Shown here in pieces: positions 18,103 to 27,933 of a DNA stretch of 64,000 nt; within the stretch, counting starts at the first letter, position 1; every line of letters begins with the position of its first letter. Location: NCBI RefSeq assembly GCF_003987475.1, contig NZ_PIQH01000004.1, positions 1 to 64,000 on the forward strand. The letters are read 5' to 3'. Both the position numbers and the translations under genes were made by a program. Under the pieces are notes generated by a model. That model saw only the letters and a program-made list of their open reading frames with translations. It ran no database searches and was not told the origin of the DNA. Source of the DNA: Idiomarina tyrosinivorans. Lineage in GTDB: Bacteria; Pseudomonadota; Gammaproteobacteria; Enterobacterales; Alteromonadaceae.

Positions 18103-20442
18103 ATGAGCGAAGAACGTACAGAACGCGTGAGTATTCCAGTTCTGCCGTTACGGGATGTGGTGGTTTATCCGCACATGGTGATCCCTTTATTTGTCGGACG
18201 AGAAAAGTCTATTCGTTGTCTAGAAGCAGCGATGGAAGCGGAAAAACAAGTGTTTTTAACCGCACAGAAGGATGCTTCTGTTGATGACCCTGAACGCGAC
18301 GATATCTACGACATTGGTGCTGTGGCGACCATTTTGCAACTGTTGAAGCTGCCAGACGGTACGGTGAAAGTGCTGGTGGAAGGGTTGCAACGTGCGCAGA
18401 TTGACGAATTCAACGAGGGCGACGAGTACTTTCAGGCAACGGTCCATTACTTAGCATCAGAAGAGCTTCCAGAAAAAGAAGAGGAAGTGATGGTGCGTTC
18501 AGCAATGAACCAGTTTGAAGGCTACGTTAAACTGAACAAGAAAATCCCGCCGGAAGTACTGACCTCTTTATCGGGCATCGAAGACTGCGATCGCTTAGCC
18601 GATACTATGGCCGCGCATATGCCATTAAAACTGGCTGATAAGCAGCATGTATTGGAAATCACCGATGTGCGTGAACGGATCGAATATCTGATGGCGCTGA
18701 TGGAAGGTGAGATAGACATTCTGCAAGTGGAGAAACGCATTCGTAGCCGCGTTAAAAAGCAGATGGAGAAAAGCCAGCGCGAGTACTACTTGAACGAGCA
18801 AATGAAAGCGATTCAAAAGGAACTCGGCGAGGGCGAAGATGGCGTCGATGAATTCGAAGCGCTGCAGAAAAAAATTGATGAAGCACAAATGCCAGCGGAA
18901 GCTCGCAAGAAAGTTGAAGCTGAACTGAACAAACTAAAAATGATGTCGCCTATGTCTGCCGAAGCGACAGTGGTTCGCGGTTACATCGATTGGATGGTCG
19001 CCGTGCCGTGGAAAAAGCGTTCGCGGATCAAGAAAGATCTCGCCGGCGCTGAGAAGATCCTCGATGCTGACCATTATGGTTTAGAGAAAGTCAAAGAGCG
19101 CATTATTGAATACCTTGCGGTACAGCAACGTACCACCAAAGTGCGTGGCGCCATTCTTTGCTTAGTGGGCCCTCCTGGGGTAGGTAAAACCTCGTTGGGT
19201 CAATCTATAGCGAAAGCAACGGGGCGTAAATATGTTCGCATGGCGTTGGGTGGCGTTCGCGACGAAGCGGAAATTCGTGGTCACCGCAGAACGTACATTG
19301 GCTCAATGCCCGGTAAGTTGATCCAGAAAATGTCGAAAGTTGGGGTGAAGAACCCACTGTTCTTATTGGATGAAATTGACAAAATTTCTTCTGATATGCG
19401 CGGTGACCCAGCTTCTGCATTACTGGAGGTGTTGGACCCTGAGCAAAACAGCCACTTTAATGACCATTACATGGAAGTCGACTACGACTTATCGGATGTC
19501 ATGTTCGTAGCGACCTCTAACAGCATGAATATTCCAGGGCCGCTATTGGATCGGATGGAAGTGATTCGGCTGTCGGGTTACACCGAAGATGAAAAGTTGA
19601 ATATTGCGAAGCGCCATTTATTACCGAAGCAAATTGAACGGAATGGTTTGAAGAAAGGCGAATTGGCCATCGAAGACAGCGCTATTATCGGTATTATTCG
19701 CTACTACACGCGAGAAGCCGGTGTGCGTAACTTAGAGCGGGAACTATCGCGCCTATGCCGTAAAGCGGTGAAAACTATTTTGCTCGATAAATCCATCAAG
19801 CAAGTGCAGGTGAATGGCGATAACCTTGGCGACTTCCTTGGCGTACAGCGTTTCGACTACGGTAAAGCGGAAGAGAAAAACCAAATCGGCCAAGTTACCG
19901 GTTTGGCGTGGACCGAAGTGGGTGGCGATTTGCTAACGATCGAGGCAACCAACGTCGCGGGTAAGGGCAAGGTCACTAGTACCGGCTCGCTTGGCGATGT
20001 CATGCAAGAGTCTATTCAAACCGCATTGACGGTGGTACGCAGCCGTGCCGATAAGCTAGGTATTGCGGATGACTTCCATGAAAAGCGCGATATCCACATC
20101 CACGTACCAGAGGGCGCCACGCCGAAAGACGGGCCCAGCGCAGGTATTGCTATGGTAACCGCTATGGTGTCGTCATTAACCAATACACCTGTGCGTTCAG
20201 ATGTGGCGATGACCGGTGAGATCACTCTGCGCGGCGAAGTACTGGCCATTGGTGGGCTGAAAGAAAAGCTACTTGCGGCGCACCGCGGTGGCATTAAGCA
20301 TGTGTTAATTCCGAAAGACAATGAACGCGACCTTAAAGAGATCGCTGACAATGTGAAAAAGGATTTAACCATCCAGCCAGTGCAATGGATTGATGAAGTG
20401 TTAAAAGTTGCGTTAGAAAGCGATCCAAGCGCAAAAAATTAA
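18103..20442 (+). CDS. lon: Lon ATP-dependent protease
   Basis: Degrades misfolded and regulatory proteins. The 779-residue protein has the LON substrate-binding domain at the N-terminus ([20 protein letters not shown]), the AAA+ module with Walker A GPPGVGKT, and the protease domain with catalytic Ser679 in [10 protein letters not shown] and the lysine in [16 protein letters not shown]. Start at 18103 is set by AGGAGAA; an ATG at 18085 would add six residues and lacks an RBS. It has its own sigma-32-like promoter, as in E. coli. hupB follows, the usual order. Confidence 0.98.
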   Translation: MSEERTERVSIPVLPLRDVVVYPHMVIPLFVGREKSIRCLEAAMEAEKQVFLTAQKDASVDDPERDDIYDIGAVATILQLLKLPDGTVKVLVEGLQRAQIDEFNEGDEYFQATVHYLASEELPEKEEEVMVRSAMNQFEGYVKLNKKIPPEVLTSLSGIEDCDRLADTMAAHMPLKLADKQHVLEITDVRERIEYLMALMEGEIDILQVEKRIRSRVKKQMEKSQREYYLNEQMKAIQKELGEGEDGVDEFEALQKKIDEAQMPAEARKKVEAELNKLKMMSPMSAEATVVRGYIDWMVAVPWKKRSRIKKDLAGAEKILDADHYGLEKVKERIIEYLAVQQRTTKVRGAILCLVGPPGVGKTSLGQSIAKATGRKYVRMALGGVRDEAEIRGHRRTYIGSMPGKLIQKMSKVGVKNPLFLLDEIDKISSDMRGDPASALLEVLDPEQNSHFNDHYMEVDYDLSDVMFVATSNSMNIPGPLLDRMEVIRLSGYTEDEKLNIAKRHLLPKQIERNGLKKGELAIEDSAIIGIIRYYTREAGVRNLERELSRLCRKAVKTILLDKSIKQVQVNGDNLGDFLGVQRFDYGKAEEKNQIGQVTGLAWTEVGGDLLTIEATNVAGKGKVTSTGSLGDVMQESIQTALTVVRSRADKLGIADDFHEKRDIHIHVPEGATPKDGPSAGIAMVTAMVSSLTNTPVRSDVAMTGEITLRGEVLAIGGLKEKLLAAHRGGIKHVLIPKDNERDLKEIADNVKKDLTIQPVQWIDEVLKVALESDPSAKN

Positions 20443-20466
20443 TACTTTTGTCGTAGTGAAAACCAC

Positions 20467-20515
20467 AGAATGCGGCTTTTGCGCCTGTTACTCGTCGCAA
20501 AGCCGCATTCTTTCG
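20467..20515 (+). terminator. Terminator-like hairpin after lon
   Basis: Eleven-base perfect stem (20467-20477 with 20501-20511), extended inward by TTTGCG/CGCAAA-type pairs, then TTCGTT. The T-tract is poor. The rest of 20516-20640 shows no gene, only an imperfect inverted repeat at 20610-20634. Confidence 0.65.
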
Positions 20516-20640
20516 TTAAAAAAATGCGAAAAAAGGGTTTTCAACGTCACAGACTGTGGTAGCCTAAGAATGAAAGTGATGGTGCCTCTGTGGTGTATGG
20601 GGCAACAACTTGTTAAGGAAAAGTCCTTAAACAACGATGC

Positions 20641-20669
20641 TTGAACATTACGATCAAGCTTGTTATAAC
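20641..20669 (+). promoter_or_regulatory. Promoter for hupB
   Basis: TTGAAC (20641-20646), 17-bp spacer, TATAAC (20664-20669), about 70 bp upstream of the GTG start. Confidence 0.7.
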
Positions 20670-20740
20670 CACCGCTGGCCCATTTAATTCCGAATGGAAC
20701 CACGGAAACTTGATAATAACAATCTAAAGGGGATGATACT

Positions 20741-21013
20741 GTGAACAAGTCTCAGCTTATTGACAAAATTGCGGCAGGTGCGGACATTTCAAAGGCTGCT
20801 GCTGGTCGTGCTCTGGACTCGATGATTGATGCAGTGACTGGCGCACTGAAAAGTGGCGATCAAGTGGCATTAGTTGGTTTCGGTACGTTTAGCGTTCGTG
20901 AACGTTCTGCGCGTACTGGTCGTAACCCACAAACTGGTCAAACAATCCAAATCGCTGCGGCAAAAGTACCTTCTTTCAAAGCAGGTAAAGCACTGAAAGA
21001 CGCAGTAAACTAA
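20741..21013 (+). CDS. hupB: DNA-binding protein HU
   Basis: Histone-like protein that bends and compacts DNA. The 90-residue product is full length, with the dimer core at the N-terminus and the DNA-binding arm signature [20 protein letters not shown]. It begins with GTG at 20741, with AAAGGGG about 8 nt upstream. The position between lon and ppiD supports HU-beta over HU-alpha. Confidence 0.96.
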   Translation: MNKSQLIDKIAAGADISKAAAGRALDSMIDAVTGALKSGDQVALVGFGTFSVRERSARTGRNPQTGQTIQIAAAKVPSFKAGKALKDAVN

Positions 21014-21014
21014 T

Positions 21015-21036
21015 AAGGGCGCGATAGCGCCTTTGT
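21015..21036 (+). terminator. Weak terminator after hupB
   Basis: GGCGC (21018-21022), loop GATA, GCGCC (21027-21031), extended by weak pairs, followed by TTTGTT. Confidence 0.6.
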
Positions 21037-21043
21037 TAATTTA

Positions 21044-21120
21044 GGAGTGGTAGTTCAGCTGGTTAGAATACCGGCCTGTCACGCCGGGGGTCGCGGGTTC
21101 GAGTCCCGTCCACTCCGCCA
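21044..21120 (+). tRNA. tRNA-Asp (GTC)
   Basis: 77 nt with encoded CCA. Acceptor GGAGTGG/CCACTCC. Anticodon stem CCGGC/GCCGG with loop CTGTCAC gives GTC. T-arm GGGTTCGAGTCCC. Lies between hupB and ppiD. Confidence 0.97.
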
Positions 21121-21154
21121 CCTAAGCACACTGTTTAGGTAAAATAACAACACT

Positions 21155-21187
21155 AACCCGAGGCATCGACCTCGGGTTATTTTTTTG
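21155..21187 (+). terminator. Terminator after tRNA-Asp
   Basis: Nine-base stem AACCCGAGG (21155-21163) with CCTCGGGTT (21170-21178), 6-nt loop, then a long T-run. Confidence 0.93.
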
Positions 21188-21262
21188 TTGAATGGGTGCG
21201 ATTTTCTGCCAACTAGATATAATACCGACTTCTTTTACGAGTAGAGTGAGGAAAGCCTCGTT

Positions 21263-23131
21263 ATGATGGAGAAGATACGAGAAGGGTCACAAAGTGTGAT
21301 CGTTAAAGCCATCTTAGTACTGATTATTTTGACCTTCGCATTGGCGGGGGTTGGTAGCTACATTACCGGTAACTCGGAAGTTGTGGTTGCTAAGGTAAAC
21401 GGTGAAAAAATTCTCCAACAAGATTTTGACCGCGCCTATCAAAATGAGCGAGACCGCTTAAAGCAGCAGTTTGGCGACATGTACGAGGCTATTATCTCTG
21501 ATTCTGGTTATATGAACCAAATGCGCCAGAACGTGTTAGAAAACTTGATTGAAAAAGCGTTATTGCAACAGTTCGCTGACGAATTAGGATTGCGCGTTTC
21601 TGACCAACAAGTAAAACAAGCCATTCGTTCAATGCCCCAGTTCAAAACCGCAGGTTCATTCAATAACGATATGTACCTGATGGCGTTGCGCAACGTGGGT
21701 TTTACGCCTGAAAGTTTTGCCAGCTTGGTACGTGAACAAATGCTTCAGCAACAGGTTATGCAGGGCGTTGCAGCCACCGAATTTTCGCTGAAACCAGAAC
21801 AAGCAGCGTACTACAGTTTACAGAACGAAACTCGCAGTGGTCGCTATATTGTCGCGCAAAGCGCGTTGTACACGTCGCAAGTCGAAGTCACTGACGAAGA
21901 ATTGCAGACCTACTACGATGAAAATAGCGAGCAGTTTTACGCTCCAGAGCAAATGAAAGTGGCTTTCGTAGAGCTTTCAAAAGCTGACTTAATGAACCAA
22001 GTTAACGTCAGTGATGATGAAGTGAAAGCATTTTACGAGGCCAATAAAGCGCAGTATGGCAGTGCTGAAGAACGCCGTGTATCGCACATTTTAGTCGAGT
22101 ATGGCGACGATAAAGACGCCGCGCGGCAAAAAATCGAGCAGGCGCAACAAGCATTACAACAAGGTGAAGATTTCGCCGCCGTTGCCAAGCAATATTCAAC
22201 CGATACTTTCTCTGCAGAGCAGGGTGGTGATCTTGGTTGGATTGAGCCTGGAGTGATGGATAAAGACTTTGATTCAGCGGTATTTGCGCTGAATAATAGT
22301 GGCGATGTGTCAGGTATTGTTGAAACGTCATTTGGTTATCACATCATCAAACTTACTGACGTTCGCGAAAGCAACATCAAACCGCTTGAAGAAGTGCGTG
22401 ATGATATTGTTCAACAGTTGAAAGAAGATAAAGCCGACGAGCTGTTCTTCAACAAGCAGCAGCAATTGGCGGAAATCAGTTTCGAACAACCTGATACGCT
22501 TGAGCCGGCGGCTGAAGCCATTGGTGTAGAAGTAAAAAACACCGATTGGTTCACTCGTGATTCAGCGCCGACGGTATTGTCTGACCAAGCAGTGATGAAT
22601 AAAATCTTTGCGCCAGAGCTGATTGACGAGCAGTTAAACAGTGATGTCATTACCACCGCTGATGATAAAGCGCTCGTGGTTCGTGTAACGGATCACCAGC
22701 CTAAGCGGGTAAAAGACTTTGCCACGGTTAGCGCGCAAATTCGTCAAACATTAGTCCAGCAAAAGGCGCAAGACATGGCCTTAGCACAAGCACAAAAATG
22801 GGCAGATGTATTGGCGTCAGGCGATGTTCCTGCAGCAGAAGTGAAGCCATTAGAGAGCATCATGCGGACTCATCAACAAGCGCCGCGGCAAGTGGTACAA
22901 ACCTTGTTTACGTTAGCGCCACAGCAAACCCAAGCTATCAAGCTAAATAATGGTGATGCTGCGGTGGTGCAATTGACGGATTGGCAGAAAGGTCAAGTAG
23001 AAGATTCTGCACTGGACTCCATTGCTCCGCGCTTACAAAATCGTAAGGCACAAGTGACCTTGGCAGCACTGATTGAGCAGCTAAAAGCTGAGGCTGATAT
23101 CAGTCGTAGCTTAAAGGCAGTTAAGCAATAA
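21263..23131 (+). CDS. ppiD: PpiD periplasmic chaperone (SurA-N/parvulin)
   Basis: Inner-membrane-anchored chaperone near the Sec exit. The 622-residue protein has one N-terminal membrane segment at about 16-36 (IVKAILVLIILTFALAGVGS), a SurA-N-like helical region and one parvulin domain at about 270-375 (VSHILVEYGDD through TSFGYHIIKLTDV). Length matches E. coli PpiD (623). AGGAAA precedes two ATGs (21263 and 21266). A TATAAT at 21218-21223 is the likely -10, without a good -35. Confidence 0.96.
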   Translation: MMEKIREGSQSVIVKAILVLIILTFALAGVGSYITGNSEVVVAKVNGEKILQQDFDRAYQNERDRLKQQFGDMYEAIISDSGYMNQMRQNVLENLIEKALLQQFADELGLRVSDQQVKQAIRSMPQFKTAGSFNNDMYLMALRNVGFTPESFASLVREQMLQQQVMQGVAATEFSLKPEQAAYYSLQNETRSGRYIVAQSALYTSQVEVTDEELQTYYDENSEQFYAPEQMKVAFVELSKADLMNQVNVSDDEVKAFYEANKAQYGSAEERRVSHILVEYGDDKDAARQKIEQAQQALQQGEDFAAVAKQYSTDTFSAEQGGDLGWIEPGVMDKDFDSAVFALNNSGDVSGIVETSFGYHIIKLTDVRESNIKPLEEVRDDIVQQLKEDKADELFFNKQQQLAEISFEQPDTLEPAAEAIGVEVKNTDWFTRDSAPTVLSDQAVMNKIFAPELIDEQLNSDVITTADDKALVVRVTDHQPKRVKDFATVSAQIRQTLVQQKAQDMALAQAQKWADVLASGDVPAAEVKPLESIMRTHQQAPRQVVQTLFTLAPQQTQAIKLNNGDAAVVQLTDWQKGQVEDSALDSIAPRLQNRKAQVTLAALIEQLKAEADISRSLKAVKQ

Positions 23132-23151
23132 GCTAAGCGCCAGAGGTAAGC

Positions 23152-23182
23152 AAAAGCCCGCTTTTATTGCGGGCTTTTTTGT
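23152..23182. terminator. Bidirectional terminator between ppiD and the DUF3379 gene
   Basis: AAGCCCGC (23154-23161) pairs with GCGGGCTT (23169-23176) around a 7-nt loop. It has six Ts on the plus strand and a T-run on the minus strand, serving both convergent genes. Confidence 0.9.
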
Positions 23183-23198
23183 GCGTTTGGGATGGCCT

Positions 23199-23831
23199 TT
23201 AACGGCTCGCTAACAGCTGATTGATTTCGCGACTGTGGTGTTTTAACGCGCTGGGGTTTGCGGCTATCAGCGCCCACTGTGCCGACGGCGTGCGATAGAT
23301 TCTGCCGTAAAAACCTTGCTGTTGAAAATGCTGCTCGGCGTTGTCGTCTAACGGATTCCCAAAGCTGTAAAGCAAGGTGATTTTACCCTCTGGAGTAGCA
23401 ATGATGAGGTGTACCGATTTGCGCATGAATACGCGACAATCTTCCGCGAACACTACGCTACCGAGCTGTTTTACCCAATCTGCACCGAGATTGTCCGAGC
23501 GTTCGCTTAATTGGGCTCCTGATAAGGGAATGACGCTGGCCTGCAGCGCAGCCTTTTCATGGAATAGATGATTCATCGCTTCGTGCGCGGTCAGTGGTAC
23601 CCCTGGGCCTTGGTATTGCAAACCAAAATAGCTGCCGACAGTCATTAATAGCGCCGCAGCAATGCCCATCCAAGCGGGAAATTGACTGCGCTTCTGCGAC
23701 ACGGCAACTTTGACCATAATACGGTCAGCTAACTGCTCTGGCACCTCGATATGAAGCGCTTGTTGCAATTGGCGTTCGTCATCGGCTTGCCATTGTGAAC
23801 GTTGTGCTCGACGTTTGGCTAAATCATTCAT
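23199..23831 (-). CDS. DUF3379 protein, probable anti-sigma partner
   Basis: A 210-residue membrane protein: cytoplasmic N-terminal part (about 1-52, many charged residues), one membrane segment at about 54-72 (MGIAAALLMTVGSYFGL) and a periplasmic C-terminal domain with one cysteine. This matches the DUF3379 family found beside ECF sigma factors in Alteromonadales and Vibrionales. Its ATG overlaps the sigma-factor stop (ATGA), and the arrangement is that of a sigma/anti-sigma pair. No classical zinc-type anti-sigma motif (HxxxCxxC) is seen. The anti-sigma role is inferred from context. Confidence 0.8.
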   Translation of the reverse strand: MNDLAKRRAQRSQWQADDERQLQQALHIEVPEQLADRIMVKVAVSQKRSQFPAWMGIAAALLMTVGSYFGLQYQGPGVPLTAHEAMNHLFHEKAALQASVIPLSGAQLSERSDNLGADWVKQLGSVVFAEDCRVFMRKSVHLIIATPEGKITLLYSFGNPLDDNAEQHFQQQGFYGRIYRTPSAQWALIAANPSALKHHSREINQLLASR

Positions 23832-24334
23832 GACGACTCCTGTTGCGATGCTGGAAACTGTACATTTGCCATTTGCTTTAACTTCTCTCTTGCTCGATGT
23901 AAGCGCACCATCACGGCATTTTTCTCTAAACCTAACACCTCGCCAATTTGCTCACCTGATAACCCAACCACTAGCTGCATCAGCAATGGCTCGCGGTACT
24001 CTAGTGGAAGCTGTGCAATTAGGCTGCGTAGCTGTTGAACTTGAGTATCATCGTGGGGCTCTGGCGCTGGAAACGTCATCTCATCAACATCAAGGTGTTC
24101 CGCCTGCGGTTGACGCTGATAGATACGTGCGTGTTCACGGCGCAAAATCGTTAGCAACCATGCCTTGACTTTGCTTTGGTCGCGGAGTTGCTGCCAATTT
24201 CTCCAGGCGCGCACAAACGTCTCTTGCACACAGTCTTCGGCAATAGCGGCGTCGTGGCTGAGCCAATACGCATAGCGATATAAATCGCTATGGTAGGCTC
24301 TTACTAGGGCGTTAAAAGCGGCTGTTTGGTCCAT
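23828..24334 (-). CDS. ECF-type RNA polymerase sigma factor
   Basis: A 168-residue sigma-70-family protein with region 2 (DLYRYAYWLSHDAAIAEDCV, then QETFVRAWRNW) and region 4 (LPLEYREPLLMQLVVGLSGE, then an HTH ending NAVMVRLHRAREKL). No extra domain. It starts at ATG 24334 and its stop overlaps the DUF3379 gene. A promoter of ECF type lies just upstream (24345-24372), which suggests autoregulation. Its signal and targets cannot be read from this sequence. Confidence 0.94.
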   Translation of the reverse strand: MDQTAAFNALVRAYHSDLYRYAYWLSHDAAIAEDCVQETFVRAWRNWQQLRDQSKVKAWLLTILRREHARIYQRQPQAEHLDVDEMTFPAPEPHDDTQVQQLRSLIAQLPLEYREPLLMQLVVGLSGEQIGEVLGLEKNAVMVRLHRAREKLKQMANVQFPASQQESS

Positions 24335-24344
24335 ACGATAGTTA

Positions 24345-24372
24345 TAGACCCACGCTACTGGAAAAACTTACA
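24345..24372 (-). promoter_or_regulatory. Candidate autoregulated ECF promoter
   Basis: On the minus strand TGTAAG (24367-24372), 16-bp spacer, GGTCTA (24345-24350), 11 bp before the sigma gene. The spacing and non-sigma-70 sequences suit an ECF promoter. It overlaps the end of batD. Confidence 0.4.
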
Positions 24373-26101
24373 AAGATTTTTCACCGTATAGTTCGGGTAA
24401 GTCGGAGTGGGCTTGGTGTTTTCGTTTGCCGCTTTCCGATAGGTGCTGGCGTAATTGTTGATACAACGCTTTACCGCCGTTCCAGCGCGGCTTATTGACA
24501 CTGTATAAGGCGGCCGAGAGCTGCTGGATTTGTTGCTCAAGTCTTGGGTCATGAAATTGTTGAGCTATTGCCAACAAGCTACCCGCGGCCTGACCGTAGT
24601 GCTGTTTAACCCATTGCCGAAGTGCACGCTCTGCAGCCTCGGCGTTATTTTCTTTACAGGCCCTTTGCAGCGATTTCCAAGCGTTGCTAGGTTGAGCACT
24701 AGCGGTTGTTGCTTGTTGTGGCGTTGACGCTTTGCTGCGAACACCTCGCCAGAGCAAGTAAAGGTTGAGCAGTAAAGACGCCGCCGCGATAACAATCACC
24801 AACCACAGCCATGCAGGAAGTTTGGTGGTTTCTATGATTTGCGGTTTATCAATGGTCACAGGCATCGCTGCTGCGGGATTTGCGGCATTGGTCTTATCAG
24901 TGCTTGGAGTGCTTGTCGGCGGCGTGTATTTGCTACCGGCGTTGGCGTCGCCAACGATATTGAGGGTTTGCGCAGGGACTACGGCGTAATTGCGTTGCTG
25001 GGTTTTCGTATTAAACCAAGGAATTTTTACTTCTGGCAATGTCAGTTTACCAGGCTGTTGGGGAACCACTGCCAAAGTAATGGTCTTTTGCGCAATGTTA
25101 GTACCGTTGCGGGTAAAATGGTCGGTGTCCGTATTATCAGGATAGACTTGCACGCTATCAGGAAACTGACTGTTAATGTCAGGCAATTGTTCTGGTTTAA
25201 CCCCCACAGCCGTCAACATAAAGGTCACGGTAATGGGTTCGCCAACATTAATATCCTTATTGGCCGGCGATACTTGTCGTGAAAGCGATACCAAATCGCT
25301 TGGCAACCAATGCCCCTGCCAATTGTTTGGGATGGGTTTAACCTGCAGCGTTGTATCGTCGGCAATTGCGCTCACTGGCTCAGTATTTGAAAAGCTGGAA
25401 AACATCGACCTTTGGCCACTGCGGTAAACCTCGCCGTTAAAACGAGCGCCTTTAATCTCAAACGTTCCAGACTCGCTTGGCGTAATCACATAAGTACGCT
25501 GATAAACATGATAACGGCGGCCATCAACTATCTCCGTTGATTCTTCGTCGCGACCAATTTGGCGGATGTCTGCATTGTTTAATTGCGGTGCGGATAAATT
25601 ACCTCGGTTGAGATCGGCAGCCAAATACAGTTTGGCGATGTAGGTAAGCTGTTGCTGCACATAAACCGATTGTTGGTCGACACTTGCGGTCACGAACGCG
25701 ACACGATTTGCTATTCCTGCAGGGGCTTGCCCTTCCGCTAGTACTTGCAATTCTATCGGTGCCGAGCGGCTGCCATGGATGGTTATTGCTGGAATTGTAA
25801 CAGTCCCCGCTGTTTGTGGAATAAGTACCGTACGAAAGGTTGTCAGACGGCTTTGTTCGCCATTGATAATGGATGTCTTGCGGCTGATCTGGGTTCCTCC
25901 GACGATGAAATCGCCAAACCACTGTTCCGGCTTATATTGGTCGGAATTCACATCGTCGTTAACGGTTACTGTTAGAATAAAAGACTCGTTGACCACCACG
26001 GGATTTTTGTCGACCGAAGCGGTAACTTTGGTCACGGTTGCCTGTGCGGCACCCGATAGTAACATGAGTAGGCCTAGCAGAGCGGTGAATACTCTTACCA
26101 T
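24368..26101 (-). CDS. batD: BatD (aerotolerance) family membrane protein
   Basis: A 577-residue envelope protein: signal peptide (FTALLGLLMLLSGAAQA), several Ig-like beta domains in the periplasm (KNPVVVNESFILTVTVNDD, repeated style), a membrane segment at about 430-450 (WLWLVIVIAAASLLLNLYLL) and a cytoplasmic tail. Last gene of the moxR-bat operon; its start overlaps the batB/C stop by 7 bp. Bat proteins are linked to oxidative and envelope stress, but the mechanism is unknown. Confidence 0.92.
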   Translation of the reverse strand: MVRVFTALLGLLMLLSGAAQATVTKVTASVDKNPVVVNESFILTVTVNDDVNSDQYKPEQWFGDFIVGGTQISRKTSIINGEQSRLTTFRTVLIPQTAGTVTIPAITIHGSRSAPIELQVLAEGQAPAGIANRVAFVTASVDQQSVYVQQQLTYIAKLYLAADLNRGNLSAPQLNNADIRQIGRDEESTEIVDGRRYHVYQRTYVITPSESGTFEIKGARFNGEVYRSGQRSMFSSFSNTEPVSAIADDTTLQVKPIPNNWQGHWLPSDLVSLSRQVSPANKDINVGEPITVTFMLTAVGVKPEQLPDINSQFPDSVQVYPDNTDTDHFTRNGTNIAQKTITLAVVPQQPGKLTLPEVKIPWFNTKTQQRNYAVVPAQTLNIVGDANAGSKYTPPTSTPSTDKTNAANPAAAMPVTIDKPQIIETTKLPAWLWLVIVIAAASLLLNLYLLWRGVRSKASTPQQATTASAQPSNAWKSLQRACKENNAEAAERALRQWVKQHYGQAAGSLLAIAQQFHDPRLEQQIQQLSAALYSVNKPRWNGGKALYQQLRQHLSESGKRKHQAHSDLPELYGEKSL

Positions 26102-27933
26102 TTTTGTTGATCTCCCTGCGGTTGCGTCATGCGTTGGCGGCGACGCTTTTGGTATTCCAACAGCATTTTATTGCGTAGCAAAATACTCGGATCATCTGGC
26201 ACCCGTTTTAGCCATTGCTGCAATTGTTGGGCTTTTTCGTCACTTATGTCACTCGGGAACCCATTTGGGTTCGATTGCGGCGGCTGTTTTGATGGTTGCT
26301 CGCCATCCCCCGACGGTTGTTGAGACTGCTGCGCGTCATTCGCTGTTTGCTTTTTTTGCGATTGTTGCTGTTGGCGTTGCTGAGCTTGCGGCGAATTACC
26401 CTGCGAGTCTTGCGACTGCGAAGGTTTCGCTTGGCTGGACGAGTGCTGTTGCTGTTGCGCGTTCGCAGCAGCTGAATTATCGCCATCTTGTGACTTTTTC
26501 TGTTGTGACTGTTGTTGCTTTTGTTGGCCCTGTTGTTGTTTGTTTGGCCCTTGCTGTTGTTGCTGTTGTTGCTGTTGCTTCTGCAATTGCTGTTTTGCTA
26601 AGGCTAGATTGTCTTCAGCTTCAGGCCAGTTAGGGCGCAATTTGAGGGCTGCTTGGTAAGCTTCTACAGCGGCCGCAAATTGCTGTAATTGGTAAAGGCT
26701 ATTACCACTATTGTATTCTGCCGCTGCGGAATGGCGTTGCTGAAATTGCAATAACGCTTGCTGGTATTGCTCTGCTTTATACAGAGCAGCGCCTTTTCGC
26801 ATCGGATCCTCAAACAGCTCAGCGGCTTCGCCATAGCGCCCCTGATCAAACGCTTGTTGCGCTTGCTGTTGTTTATTCAGCCACCATTGTTGGGCGTTAG
26901 CGCTTGGCGCAGTGAAGCTGCTGAATAGGAATAGCGCGATAACGCTACCCAGCCAGCCTCCGCGACGCCATGGTAACAGCGCAAGCGGCAATAGTAACAA
27001 CAGCAAGTAAATGCCATTATCCTGCCACTGATCGCCTTGGTATTTTGTGCTCGAGTTTTGCCCCTCGCGGGTGAGGGGGGGTAATTGGGTTAGCTGATGA
27101 ATATCGTCATTGCCAATGCTAGAGCGGACAAAAACTCCCCCACTAATGTGCGCCAAATTTGCCAACCGTTCGAAATGTGTTTGCGCAATCACAACTTGCC
27201 CGTGCGAGTCTTTTATTAACGAACCATCGGCTTCACGGATTGGCGCGCCATTTTCTGTACCAACCGCGAGGATTGACACTCGATGTGGGTGATTGCGAAT
27301 AAAATCGGTTAACGGCAGGGTGTCGCGGCTATCAATCCCATCGGTGATCCAGTAGATATCACCTTTGCTATAACCGGCATTATGCAATAATTCATCGGCA
27401 AGCTTTAATGCTGATAGCGGGTCGCTACCTTGAATAGGCATTATTTTAGGTGACAACGATGGAATCAGGTTCATTAAGTTATTACTGTCGTCTGTGAGTG
27501 GACTAATGGTAAACGCATCACCGCTATAAGCGATTAATCCAGTCCCTCCATCAAGCCCAGAACGGACTATATCCATAGCTTTAAAACGCATTCGGGTCAG
27601 CCGGTTGGGAGTAATATCGTCGACCGTAACCGACGGCGACATATCCATAACGATCACTTGCCCCGAACGCAGCTGATATACCGGTTGTGGCAGCTTTTGC
27701 CAGGTTGGACCGGCAATAGCAACAATGGCCAGTAGCCAACCTACAAGTAATGCATAAAGTAACGATGAGCCCTTTTGACGGCCTGCGTCGACCAAAACTT
27801 GGGCTAAATGTTTGGGGATAAAGCGCTGCCAGCCACTTTGATGGCGGTTCTGGTACCACAGCAAGACTCCCAATATTAGTGCTGGCAGTAACGCCAATAA
27901 CCACCAAGGTCGAATAAAATGAAACTGTTCCAT
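26095..27933 (-). CDS. BatB/BatC fusion: VWA domain plus TPR protein
   Basis: A 612-residue protein combining BatB and BatC. Membrane segments at about 10-26 and 60-76 flank the start of a VWA domain with MIDAS VMDMSPSVTVDD at about 92-103. A further membrane segment follows at about 315-335. TPR repeats lie at about 360-445, then a very Gln-rich low-complexity tail (about 455-560, including a run of ten Gln) and a basic C-terminus. The fused form is common in gammaproteobacteria; the two are separate in Bacteroidetes. Overlaps batA by one base (TAATG). The CAG/CAA tract at about 26500-26580 could vary in length. Confidence 0.9.
   Translation of the reverse strand: MEQFHFIRPWWLLALLPALILGVLLWYQNRHQSGWQRFIPKHLAQVLVDAGRQKGSSLLYALLVGWLLAIVAIAGPTWQKLPQPVYQLRSGQVIVMDMSPSVTVDDITPNRLTRMRFKAMDIVRSGLDGGTGLIAYSGDAFTISPLTDDSNNLMNLIPSLSPKIMPIQGSDPLSALKLADELLHNAGYSKGDIYWITDGIDSRDTLPLTDFIRNHPHRVSILAVGTENGAPIREADGSLIKDSHGQVVIAQTHFERLANLAHISGGVFVRSSIGNDDIHQLTQLPPLTREGQNSSTKYQGDQWQDNGIYLLLLLLPLALLPWRRGGWLGSVIALFLFSSFTAPSANAQQWWLNKQQQAQQAFDQGRYGEAAELFEDPMRKGAALYKAEQYQQALLQFQQRHSAAAEYNSGNSLYQLQQFAAAVEAYQAALKLRPNWPEAEDNLALAKQQLQKQQQQQQQQQGPNKQQQGQQKQQQSQQKKSQDGDNSAAANAQQQQHSSSQAKPSQSQDSQGNSPQAQQRQQQQSQKKQTANDAQQSQQPSGDGEQPSKQPPQSNPNGFPSDISDEKAQQLQQWLKRVPDDPSILLRNKMLLEYQKRRRQRMTQPQGDQQKW

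Noticed and set aside
20516-20640. Riboswitch or small RNA between lon and hupB
   Set aside because: Only an imperfect inverted repeat at 20610-20634 is visible; no known riboswitch core was recognised.
26480-26590. Tandem repeat or CRISPR-like array in the CAG/TTG-rich stretch
   Set aside because: It is the coding sequence of the poly-Gln tail of the BatB/C protein, with no spacer/repeat structure.
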